Shown piece after piece: positions 10,566-22,186 of a DNA stretch of 64,000 bases. The stretch is from Certhia americana. Taxonomy: Eukaryota > Chordata > Aves > Passeriformes > Certhiidae. Positions within the stretch are counted from its first letter, which is position 1, and each line of letters begins with the position of its first letter. Location of the stretch: positions 68,714,405 through 68,778,404 of the forward strand of contig CM031857.1 in the NCBI GenBank assembly GCA_018697195.1, given 5' to 3'. Below the pieces are notes generated by a model. It was given only the letters and a program-made list of their open reading frames with translations, was not told where the DNA came from and searched no databases. The translations under genes were made by a program, and so were the position numbers.

Positions 10566-13021
10566 GTATGGTATAGTTCTCTCTAGTTTAGACTTTGCTA
10601 TGAATTTTCCTGCTGGCAAGCAAATGCTTCTGGGGTTAATTGTGCCTTTCCTCCCCCACTATTAATTTCTCCCTATTGGTTTGTATGCTGAAGGTATAAT
10701 TTATGGGGTTTATTAAGTAATTTGACCCTTTCCTCAGAAGTTTTTCTCAGTAAACACTGCGTTGGGAACAGTTATATCAGTTTAGTGGTTCTTTACTTGA
10801 ATAAGGTGGTTGTCTTCCTATATGTCATGATAGATTTCAGTTTGGAGAAAAGCTAAAAAACATTGAGGAGAAAAAACAGTCCTCCTCTTGTAGAATACTA
10901 CAGAGAGTAATGTAGTTTATGGGGATTTAATAGATTCAACTTCATTAAATGCTATGGACATTGGATGTTTTTTGTTCAGAGAAATTACTCTGTGTGGCAT
11001 GCCATTTATGTTGATAATATAATCTGCTGTTCAGATGTTTCTCTGGCCATAGGAGCAGTGTTTTCTGTTCTTATAGATGTCAGATTATTTAGAAATGCTG
11101 TCCATCTTCCTTAATTTAGCTAAATTTGTCAAAAATCAATGACATACTGAAACTGTTACATATCTTATAGATTTGTGTGTGTTGTTACATTATTATCATT
11201 AAAGAGAAAAATATAAATAAAAATATAAATTCACTGATAAAAATGTCACTATCTAACAACTATTTTCTGAAAATAGGCTTAAGCATCAGTGTAGAGGACA
11301 GTTGTTCCTCATTGCCTGTTTTCATTCCTCACTTCATGGTGGCAAACAATTGTATTTTGAAGACAGACCAGGGCAATTGACACCAACCAGATGAAATGAG
11401 ACCACTGAAAGACAGCCAGTGTTAGTGGGACTTGAGCAGTGGTCAAATAGTGTTTTCTGTCTGCAGGACTGCTCATAAAACCTCATAATCCTAAATGATG
11501 TGGATATAGGCTGATTTAATTTCTTAGTATTCTAAGTATTTAATTTCTTAAGCACTCATCATTTTTGTATGCTGGTTTTTGGAGACAAAAGAGAACTCAG
11601 TTTCATCTTCCTTTTTGACATGGAGTGTGATAAATTAATACTTGTTCACACTTAATACAACAGTGCTTCTTGCAAATATCGGCTCTCATGTCCCTGAGCT
11701 GTATTTATTGGCCTGTGTTTCTTACATGTGTAAGTCTCAGAGAAGCCTCTGCTAAATTCGTTGCTGTCATTGAGCATAGTTTTCTTTTTTCTGAGAAAAT
11801 TTTTACATGGAGCATAATTCAGTAATTGTTTTGGAAGTGCCAGTATGAGACAGTTTTTAAAAAGTCCAAAATTATTATGTATTGTAGACTTTGTGAAATT
11901 AAAATTCAAAATACTTTTTTCTGTCCTGACTTGAGAAAGGAAGTCTTATAGCATGCATTTCAGAGATAAGCATGTTTAAATGCAGCTCTTCTTTAAATGC
12001 CTTTTCAGCCCTTCTTCACTCCCATTCCCTTCCTCTCCATCAGTCTTGTAGCTGCAGCAAAGTTGAGCTAAACAAAGTGATGCATTCTTTCTTAGTCACT
12101 TAAGATGATTGTTTAGAAACACCTGAAATTATGTGGAGTTGAATTATAGCCCCTTAGGATTGTTGTTTAACTGGCTTTTTGTGCTTCCATTGGAATTGTC
12201 TGTGTGAATAGCAGTATTTTTTAAGTAAGTTATCTGATACAGTGTCTTGGTTAATTAATCTGAAATACAGAGCACAGCTGGAATTTCACGGCTGTATTAC
12301 TAAGGGTGAAGCTGACTGCTCTGAGTTGGTACAGCACTCATTGCAGCACATTTTTAACCTAATTGCCATACCCTGGTAAATTATTTTGCTCTATTGACAA
12401 AGGGGAACATGTGATAGAGGTTTAGATCACTGTGCTTGTTTAATGCCCTTTTAATCATAAACATTATTTCTGTAGTAAGTGCTTATGGGTGAAACAGCCA
12501 AGTAAATTTCACTTGATCTCTCTTGATTTCATTTGTTTTCATAGTTAATTTCTTATATCAGTTTCAATACATTCTGGTAATAAGAGGAAAAATTAGGAAA
12601 AGAATGTTACCTGTGCTTCTGTTTAGACCATTTTACTGATGCTACTACTGACAGCATTATTTAACTTGTGTCATCTTGCATTGTTTTGATGTTACTCATT
12701 CAAGTATAAAAATGGTGTTTAGTTGGTGTTAGTTTTCCTCAGGCCCTTTAGGAAGTGCTGTCATTGTGAAAACTTTTGTTTGTCAGTCTAAGCTGGAGCA
12801 ATGTTTCACCTGTGCATAGAACTACATATATAATATCTGCCGAGTTCTGTTGAAAATCAAGCGCTGAGAAACAAAGCAACTCCCACTTTCAGTATTTTAA
12901 GGTCCAGCATTTTGACACAACGGGAGAAATCTTTGGATCGTTTTGACTGATGTCTGCTGTTGTTTGACTTGAAGGGCTGTGCTTTTTGAGTTTAGAAGCC
13001 TTTTAGAAACTTTTAATGTGC

Positions 13022-13039
13022 TCGCGCCCTCTAGTGACC
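13022..13039 (-). promoter_or_regulatory. CTCF-like motif, intron 3
   Basis: The minus strand reads GGTCACTAGAGGGCGCGA, matching the CTCF core CCASYAGRKGGCGC at nearly every position, including the invariant AG-GGGCGC part. It is one of the few CpG-containing spots in this AT-rich intron. Motif match only, by eye. Confidence 0.5.
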
Positions 13040-13574
13040 CTCGAGGTGTTCTTTGCCTTGTTTGTTTTGCTGCGGGTAGTAAAATTGGTTAGTGCAGTGC
13101 TGTTGCATCAGCACTTGATTTTAAGGTACTAACCTTATTCTATAACTTTTATTTTATATTAAGAAAATTACTAGAAGGTCTTTCCAGCAGGAAAAAAGTA
13201 TAGAGTATACTGTGTGATGACTTTTCAAAATAATATTTAATAGTTTGGCTACATATCAAGATAGCTACAGTGAAAAAAAATGTATGTTGGTTTTGATTGT
13301 CAAAGTACTAATCTGAAATAATTCTAGCTTCATTTAGGATATACAGTATGTACATACCGTCTATAGAAACTTTTACAGAAAATTTAGGCTCTGTCAATAT
13401 AAGCACAAATAATACTTGTTTTATACTTATGAATTATTTTTCTGAAACTTCCTTTATGTGGACATGTTACAGAAATGTAAATTTTCTTCTAGCTTTAGAG
13501 ACATGATTAATACTTTGTCCTATAGATAGTTATTCTAAACTTTTCACTAAATTATCACTAACCTGTAAATCCAG

Positions 13575-13662
13575 GAAGAAGAATATCCACCACGGGATGA
13601 TTTCAGTGATGCAGATCAGCTTAGAGTGGGCAATGATGGCATCTTCATGTTGGCATTTTTCA
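13575..13662 (+). CDS. NDFIP2: NDFIP2 coding exon 4 (acidic linker, start of TM1)
   Basis: 88-nt exon, acceptor ccag (13571-13574) with a weak pyrimidine tract, donor ttca|gtaagt. It encodes Glu96 to Phe124 plus the first base of codon 125: EEEYPPRDDFSDADQLRVGN and then DGIFMLAFF. The RDDFxDADQLRxGNDGIFML block is the hallmark shared by NDFIP1 and NDFIP2. It is the acidic juxtamembrane segment running into the first membrane helix. The YPPR sequence is not a PPxY motif. Confidence 0.98.
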
Positions 13663-15853
13663 GTAAGTTATCTTGTATCCCAGACCTACTGAGGTATATC
13701 TTAATTGTACCTTTTTCCTATGGAATATAAAAGAGAGCTGTGATAAATTGCATTAATGTACTGTAATGAACAGATTTTTCTGCCTGTGCATAGATATAAA
13801 CACTTCCTGTTCCAGATACAGCAAATGTTGCCTTTTTTTTTGTGGCATCTGTCACAGATAAGGGGACAAAGCAAAATCATAGTAAATGCTTGAAGTTCTA
13901 GCACTGGAAATTCTATCACCTTCTAGTTGGACTACCAACTTGAGTTAAAGGCCAGATCACAGGAATCTGTCAATTGATTTTTAACTAGAAAAAATTTGAG
14001 AGAAGCGATGTGCTGTATAAAAGTTGCTGATGTTAGCTTAGCGAATTAAACAGCCGTGGGTAGATTTTTGGAACAAATCCAATCATATTCATTTTTAGGT
14101 TGAACTAACCACTGTTATATAAAAATGCATTGTCTTCAGGTAACCTCTGATTTCAGCCAGCCCTCCTGTAGCTCTTTGTCATGTACAGTGTGCACACTGT
14201 GTATGTCTTGTAACTTGTGTACTGCATTAAGCGAAGTTAGATATAGCAACTAGAAGCTGTTTGTACAAGGAGGCTGTGCTCGTTTTACTTATTACTTTAC
14301 TTATTTCTCTCTAATTTCTGAGGGTTTTCCCCCATTCTGAAATAAATGTGGTTGGCAACCTGTATGGAAGTTTGCTGTTGGGGATATATCTGTTCTGCTG
14401 AGAATTCATCAGGATTAAAGCTGATTGATTATCCACTGAAGTCTCAGTTATGTCTTTCCGCCTAGGTTTTGCAAAAGTTCTTTCTTCTGTAATCTTTCTT
14501 GCAATCTCTTTAACTGTTTCAGAAGCAGGTTGCAATGCTTTCACAGAAGGTCTTTTTCATGTTGGTGTACTTGTATGATGCGGTGTTTTCATCTTGGGAC
14601 AAAAATGTCTCTGCCTCACAAAGTAAATCTATAAAGATGTTTATAAAGTAGCAAAGTGAGTTTTGTAGTCTAAACTCTTTCTGTAGCTGAAGCGTTGAAA
14701 GAGTATATTCTTGGGGGCCAAGGAAGGTGTGACTTAATTTTTCTTTTTTGCTTTCTTTTCTTCTCTTTTTTCTGAATTGTATTACTTTTTCTTATTTAGC
14801 CTATTTAGAGCCTATTGTGTGAATTTGTTCTTCCTTTTCTGGTTCACACCTTCATTAGCATTGCACTTGGAGGCCAAGAGGATTGTTTGCTTTAATATGT
14901 CTTAAGTCCTTTAAGTCACAGATGTCCAAAATTACATTCCCAGAACCTTGTGTCCACCTTCAAGAATGCAAGTATGTACTTGGATAAATTTCAACCTTCT
15001 CTTCAAATAGGTGTTTAGCTGAGTCTGACTGCACAGAGCAGTACTCTTACACACTGGACAAAAATACTCTGTAGATCATAATTTTTCATGATTTTTCTGA
15101 GACTATTTTGTTGCAAACTTTGCTTACCTATGAAGGAAATGCATAAAATGAATGCTTACACATTGTAAGGTATTTATGCAACTGTGTGTTTAATTGGGAT
15201 AGTTGGTTATTATGAATACTGGCTACGCAGGGAAATTGGTAAACTTTACTTGTTGTTTGTGCTCCTAGTATGAGGAGTTCACAAAAACAGTTATAGATAG
15301 ATCTGTAATGTTATTTTTTAGTAGTTTTTCTTAGGAAATTGGTGAATTAAATGAAAAATGAGCTTAACATAATGAGGGTATATTTTAGATGTGGGTTATG
15401 TATTCGTGTTTTTCCAGTAAGGAGATAGAAGTCTCCAGAAAGTTCATATATGTAGATTTAGGAGAGCAGCAACTAAAATGAAATTTACAGTGAGGCTATC
15501 TTTTTTGGTTTTCTTCCTAGAGTAGGATATCTTTAAACGCTGCAAGTAGAGGTGGCAGATCACAGAAAGCCTCGAATAAGTTCCCTCACACAGTTAAAAT
15601 GTAAGAAAACTGTATCAGGGGCTGTTCTCTAGTGAAAGGACAAATGGCTTGTTCTAGATGTGCTCTCTTACCTCCTCCCTGACTCAAGTACAGGATTGGA
15701 AGATCTTGGGCATGGAAGCAGAGGCAGATAGCTTTGTTTTGAGTATAACAGTAAGTAAGCATTCTTTAATTTCGTTTTATTCAAGTGAAGTGCTAGCAAA
15801 ATAAACTCTTTACTGAGCTTACCTTCATACTGCAGTCACTTAGTGATATGTAG

Positions 15854-15917
15854 CCACCATCTAGTGGTAGCTGCCCACGTTGCATGAAATTGCTGTCTCC
15901 AGGCCATCTAGTGGCCA
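15854..15917 (-). promoter_or_regulatory. pair of CTCF-like motifs, same orientation, intron 4
   Basis: On the minus strand, 15901-15917 reads TGGCCACTAGATGGCCT and 15854-15871 reads CTACCACTAGATGGTGGC. Both fit the CTCF core (CCASYAGRKGGC), and they lie about 46 bases apart in the same orientation as the motif at 13022. They share a 10-base core, CCACTAGATGG. They could be a small tandem binding site or a local duplication. No occupancy can be inferred. Confidence 0.45.
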
Positions 15918-16450
15918 GATCTGTTTGTTGGGGGATTTTGGTTATTTTAGGAGCCTGGTGCATGCCAGTCACAGACCTGTTTCACATCTAAGCTATAAAG
16001 TGTTGTTCTGTTTAGCAAAGCTAAACAGAGTAAGACAGTAGACAGTAAAGAAGTGAAGTCTTTTGCATGAAGAGGTGTATTTTTTTTTCACTTGATCCAG
16101 AAACATGGTGAAAAAAATTTGGGAAACTACCCATTTTATTTCTAATACATGGGAAAATCATGTTTGAGGGAATTGGTGTTGCCCTTAGTGTGTGATTATA
16201 TTGGTGAGCTAGCAATCTGCTCACTAATGATTGGGAATGGTGTCTGTCAGCTTCTTATTTTGAGGGAAACGAATATATATGTGGATATATTCATTTTGCT
16301 ATGAATGCAAAATGGGAAAAAAAAAATTGCTCTCAGACCACTTCATGTGATTTTTCTTTTCTGTATTTTTAAATCAGTTGTGCCTTATACAGCATGGTAG
16401 AAATTTTCTAGAATGCCAGAGGAAGTTAGTTGGTAAGATTCTCAAGAGTA

Positions 16451-16468
16451 TTTTTTTTTTTTTTTTTT
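16451..16468 (+). repeat. T18 homopolymer
   Basis: Uninterrupted run of 18 T in intron 4. It is not followed by a recognisable retroposon body on either strand. Confidence 0.9.
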
Positions 16469-19400
16469 GAATGCACAACAAAAGGGAGGAATTTCTGAGC
16501 TGTATCTTTCCATTTTGAACACAGCTGTAATTGTGTTAGAGCAAGTAACTGTCATGAGCAAAGGGTTTGGTTTTCATGCTTTATCTGCCTGTAGTGGAAG
16601 TCTTTTGAATTGTGTCTGGTAAACTCATACTGGTAGGCTATCTGAAGGAGGTCCTTTTGGACATTATTAAAAGGTTTATATGCTTTTCCTTTACATTTAA
16701 GGAATGCTTTAGAACCAACTGTTTTTTCTGTGGCCCCCAAGAGGAATTCTGGAGCTTATCTGAATTTTTTGAAGCCATGTAAGGGAGTTTTGGGTTGTCC
16801 TTACAACATAGAAAAAATAAATTAGTACTTCACAGATAGGTTAATAAGGAGATAAAAATGGAGAAAAGTGTTCAGTAGTATAACCAGAGCTTAAGTTCTC
16901 ATACAGAAATCTGACATTTTTTAACTTCTAGGCTATTTAAGCACTTCACACTCACAGCAATAAAATCTTGTTTTACAGGGAAATGTAAATGTACATGGTA
17001 TCTTAGTCACTGTATTAGAATAGAAAATAACTATAATAATAATTATATAGAAAATAAAGTTTTGTGAATTAATAGTCATGCAGTTTTCAAAACTGTTAAG
17101 TGCCTCAAACAGTCAATAAACTGCACACAAGCTGGGATACCTACTCTGGGGATTTTAATGGGGCCCAAGTTGGAAGGCAGAGTTGTAGCACAAGCTCAGG
17201 TAAGCACAGTCTCCTGGTGTATGCTTCCTGAGAAGTTGTAAGTATGGCTGAATCTCCCATAGGAGGCTTCCTCTGTGTAACTTTAGGAAACCTGACTTCT
17301 GTATGTCTATATCACAAATGTTGTTCAGGCTTCCCTTAGTCATGCAAGAGAAGCTGAGGGAAAGTTACTTCATTAAAATTTAAATGTTGGGAGATGGAGA
17401 AACTGTTTTGAGCTCCTATTTCTCTTTGGTTATTAGGGGAGACTGACTGACCTTTATACACAATCACCTAACTTTTCTTACTGTAGGAACAAGTTCACTT
17501 ACATAGTTTTTCTATATGCATTATATATAATACAAAACAATTGGAATGAGGAAGCTTCTAGTTGGGTAGTGAGAAAAACATACCAACAAGAGTAATGAAG
17601 AATTAGGAAAAAAATGCCAAGGAACATTTCTGAACATTAATCACTATAAAAAAAAATTGTTTTCTGTGGAAGCTGACAGCCAACAGTTCTAGTGATCATC
17701 ATCAATCTGTAAGGGAACCCTCAGGATGGAGCAAAGATATGTCCCAGTTAAAGAATGGAACAAATTGTATGCAGAAGTGGGAAGTGAAGACCTGGAAAGA
17801 ATTATTTATTATTGCGGAATGCTTAGTAAGTCTAGGCCAGGTATAGAGCTTTAAGCTCTTTGGTGTTTACTATATATTTAAATAGTAAGTAAACAAACAA
17901 ACAAATTGTGGATTAAAGGCTGTAACTGAGCATAAGTTGCTTTTTGTGTATGTAGTTGCCATTATAATGTTTTTAAAGGCTTGAGTCATGGCTAAAATTT
18001 GGAACATAAGGCTTCAGATCAGTTTTACTGGCTTCTTTTCATGATACTTATAAACTTAAAACAAGTGATTAATGTATAGTTGTTGAAAGCTAAGTAAAAA
18101 AGATCAGTAGATAAAGTGCTGGAGCAGCTGGGGAAAAAACACAATGTAATGTGGTTGTTATTGTTTCATCTGATGTATTTCAACGTGTACAACTCACAAG
18201 TCTTATACTTTGTATTTTGGCTGGGATTATTTTACTGAAAGCCTTAAGGAGAAATACAGCATAAATGTAGGGACTGCTTTGGATCATGAGCACTCTTTAT
18301 TGAAGAAGACCTTTAGTCCAACCCTCTTCCTGCCAAAAAACAATTTCATACATGATTCATTGTGAGTTTTGTTGACATGAGGAGATAATGCTACTGTTTC
18401 TATTCTTATGTGAATTACATTTATACAGACATTTTCCTCTTGTCATCACCTCAGGAAGTATAAAATTCAAAACCCATACTTATTGGTCCCACTTCTCTCA
18501 TTGGTGCTAGAGTATTAAAAGTAGATACTGAAATCATGATGCCAGTGCAGTCAGCATGAGTTTAATCTAAATGTCTGAAATTTGTTAACAGAAAGTTGAT
18601 AGTAATCAAAAGTTGGGCTCAAGTAGCCATGTAATCACTTTTGGGATAGAAAACAATTCTTGTTGCACAGTGGTTTGATTTGCAGTGGAGATCTACAGGA
18701 TGCGCAAAGAACCTGGCTGTGTGGAGAAGATAGGCAAGCAGTTAAGAAGTTAAGAATTCTCTTTTAGTTAGAATCAAGATGTGTTTGTAGCAGCTCACTA
18801 GATTTTTTTTCCCCCCTCAGTTTTAGGAATGGTTTTCCTTATGATAGCATGTTGTCACAGGTACATTGTCTGTGCAGGAATGTTGTGGAAGTGAAGCTGA
18901 TGTGGTGTGAAAGATGAGGTCATCTCTTGAACAGCTGAGCAGTGTCGTATTTCAAAAATTGAATGGATGCAGAAAAATAGTGGAGGATAGCATTTGTTAC
19001 AGCAAGGATCTTACATAATGACTTAGTTGTATCTAGTAGATAGAGAAGGAAATTGGTAATTCTGGAGAAATTAGTACATAGTTCCTTTTACTGGCCACTC
19101 CCCTCACCAGTCTATTTTCTTCCTTAGCTTGATCGGGGAGCTTGTGCTGTGGCTTCTCTATGACAACATAGGGATGAAAATTATGAACAGCTTTCACTGC
19201 AATAAGTTGAGACAGGAATTAACTGCAGTAACTCTTACCAGGTGCAGTATAAGCTGTAAAGCTCAGAGCTTGCGTGGCTGACAGAAGATACACATGGGTT
19301 CGCATGATGGAAAAAGATATACAGATAGGCAAATGAGGCTGATCTTGACGTAGAGAAAAGAAATTGGCAGGAATTGTAGTCTGATCAGAAGCTGGAGATG

Positions 19401-22061
19401 CATTTCTGAAAGCAAACACTGTATATATTTTGTAACCAGAATGAGACAAGGAGAATTATTTTCAAAATAGCAGTAGGACACGGGATGTAAGAGAGAAGTA
19501 ATGGGAAAGCTGGAAAACATGCAGATGTTATTGTTGCCCTTCTTCAGTTTCATAAAAGGATGCAACACCAAGGCAGTATTGGGAGAATCTCCCTAGTACA
19601 TTGCCTCAGTTTGAGAGAGGTGGAAGTAACGTGTGTTCCATGTGCTGCTGAAGATACAGATTTTTGATTAGGTCCTCGCTCTACAAGTTTTCTAGCAAAT
19701 GGTTACAGATAAAAAATAGAGACCTTTCTTCTGCATGTACATCAGCTTTATTTGAATGCATGAACTTGCATAGCTTACAACTTTTATAAGGTTTATGTAT
19801 TTTCTGCTTGCATTAGCTACTTATGTAACTTGATGGAGCAGCAGACTGATCAGAGAGAAAACACCCTCATTGTGAACAAGACTGGAACATGCTGATGCCT
19901 TTACTTCCAAGAGTTGAGCAAATACCTTGATGTTAAATGTCCATCAAATATTTATACAGTGACAATGGATTCTATTTTGAGTATTCCTTTAGTTTGAATT
20001 GAAAGTAGGGTAAAATTCAGCGCTCCTCTTTAATTAGAAAAACTAATTTTTTCCCATCCTGTATTAATGATTGGAAATCTCTAAATTTTATAATGCATTT
20101 ACAAATGAGTTGAGGTAATTTTAAAAAATATATATCTATTAAAATTTTACATATTCTGAGAATTCCTCTCGTCCTTGTAGACCATTAGAAGCTTGTGAAT
20201 TCTGTGTCCTTTTTAAGATACCTGTCTTTAGGTATACCTAACTGTAATCAAAGTCGCTCTTTGTAGCTTGAGTAGAGGGGAGAAAAAACAGTGAGCTCTT
20301 ATGCTGAGGCAGGATCAGGGAATGCACTGAATAAGGAGTTTTTGAAGTCTGTTACTGTTAAAAGATGGTGCATTTGGAGCGCTTGCTTAAAATAGCAAAA
20401 TCAAAACAGTTTATCTAGGCTCTCTCAAAAGTAACTGCATTTTGGAAAGATAGGTAAGTGTTAGGGTCGTAGTGTTGTTCTGTAGGGTTTTTTTAGCTGG
20501 GGTTGGACTGGTTTTGTTTGTTTCCTCTGCATATGCCAGTTTGGATCAGCATCTTTTCAAAGTTTTGGGGTTTTTTTGATTTTGTTTTTTGGAATCCTTT
20601 TAGATTAGTAATTTGTATAAAAGTAAGAATTCTTGTTGCCACCATCTGTTACTCATATCTCTGACCACTGCAAGATGTTTTCTCACTTGTACTAATTGAC
20701 CATTTTGATGTGAAATCTTCCAAAACTTCTCTTGGAACTTCAGCCTGTTTAGAGTTCATGGAACCCCGCTGCAGTTTTACAGACTTATTTTGCATTTGTG
20801 AGAATATCATTGCATCTTCATGTGGATTGTTGGAAGAATTGTAAGAAGGTTTTAAAATATAAAAATAGTGGGGTTTTATAGGTAGTATTTCAAATTGCTT
20901 CAGTTAATGAAAACTATTGAGCAATTTTCTGTTCCTAGTTGTATGTTCAAACTGTAACTGAAGAGACTCATTTTTCCTCTGATGATTTAATGTCTGAATT
21001 TTATAAAGCTAAGTTTGGGTTTTTAAACATTAAGGACTTGTGAGCAGGGGTTTTGTTCCCCTCTGCCTCTCTTCCATTCCTCTTTCCCTCTCTTGTGATT
21101 CTTGTGTTTACTGTGGAGTTCCCTAATGTTTTCAATTTTCCACTGTCATGTGCTCTCCAGAATTCCTGAGTTGCCGCCTTCTACCAGTTCTTCCAGCTAT
21201 ACTGTCTGGTGGTTTTGTTTTTGGATGTCCTCACTGATTCCCAAGCTGGGCCATTCCCCTAATTGTGAATTCTCACACTCTGATGTAATGCATTCAGCCT
21301 GAAGTCAATACAGATGATGATGCTGATTACCAAGTACACGTGCAGATATACAACTTTAAGTTCTTGAACTGGGGGTTGTGTAAAGGTGTTAATTGAAGCA
21401 ATAGTGGTAGTTATGCTCAATATCCTTTTTGTTCATTGATTTTTTTAACTTCTGTGTAAAGCTTCCAAGGCTTCTTATGTCTTATGAGTATAGATCTAGA
21501 AGAGAAGGCATTAATATAGATCTAAAAGAAACCCGTGGTACATCAGCTTCTCAACTTACCTTAATTTCCACACTAAATTTTTGGACCAAGAGAGGATACT
21601 TTTATTCTGTTCAAATCCAAACTGGATAAAGCTGAATGTGCACCCTTGATATATGCATATGTGTGTGCATGTAACTATATTTTTGGTTATAGAAGCGTAG
21701 CAAGGGTTTTTCTTCTTTGTTTTAATCCAAATCTTGTATGTTATAGTCCTTTCTGTGAATTTACTCTTCATGTCCAGTACAATCTGGTTAGGTGTCTATT
21801 GAAGTGTAATACTTTCCTTTATGTTGGAATTTTCTCTTGTGTAAAGTAGTAGATTCCAGCCTGTTTACCATTTGCTTTGTCATTAAGTGACTATACCATG
21901 GGGAATGTCTGGGTTCAAAGTCAACCTCTGAAAGCCTGAGTTACCGGAAGGGAATTAACTGACTGTGTAAGCATGTCCTTAGTAGTTTAAAAGTGAAATT
22001 ACTGTTAAGTCTGTTTGCTTAGCTATACAGATTAACAGAAGCTGTTTCTTTTATTTTATAG

Positions 22062-22186
22062 TGGCGTTTATTTTCAACTGGATTGGATTTTGTTTATCCT
22101 TCTGTATAACAAATACCATAGCTGGAAGGTATGGTGCAATCTGTGGATTTGGTCTCTCCCTGATCAAATGGATTCTCATTGTACGG
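22062..22186 (+). CDS. NDFIP2: NDFIP2 coding exon 5 (TM1-TM2)
   Basis: 125-nt exon, acceptor ttttatag (ends 22061), donor gtacgg|gtatgt. It completes Met125 and runs to Arg166 in phase 0. It encodes MAFIFNWIGFCLSFCITNTI, AGRYGAICGFGLSLIKWILI and VR. Together with the end of exon 4 this gives the first membrane helix (about 118-140). After a short NTIAGRYG loop it forms the second helix (about 145-165). The cysteines here (135, 139, 152) sit within or at the ends of the helices. Sequence is nearly identical to mammalian NDFIP2, as expected for its most conserved region. Confidence 0.98.

Larger units (their letters stand above)
6903..13574 (+). other. NDFIP2: NDFIP2 intron 3
   Basis: 6,672-base intron. 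Contents seen by eye: nested inverted repeats at 7806-7858, a (CAGCAGG)-like run at about 7745-7766, a purine-rich stretch at about 8700-9125, a candidate cassette exon at 10506-10565 and a CTCF-like motif at 13022-13039. No retroelement could be named. Both flanking exons meet the intron in phase 0, so an inserted exon of 3n length would keep the frame. Confidence 0.9.
13663..22061 (+). other. NDFIP2: NDFIP2 intron 4
   Basis: 8,399-base intron, the largest complete one. It contains a 16-bp perfect palindrome (14185-14200), two CTCF-like motifs (15854-15871 and 15901-15917), an 18-base T tract (16451-16468) and otherwise unremarkable AT-rich sequence. No exon or full repeat element was recognised. 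It ends in gctgtttcttttattttatag. Confidence 0.9.

Noticed and set aside
10456..10665. 69-codon open frame on the + strand as a separate small gene
   Set aside because: It reads through intronic splice signals in a frame different from that of the possible cassette exon. Nothing suggests an independent gene.
18297..18345. CR1-like phrase 'ttagtccaaccctcttcctgcc'
   Set aside because: It resembles a CR1 tail read in reverse, but the match is about 20 bases with no supporting consensus on either side.
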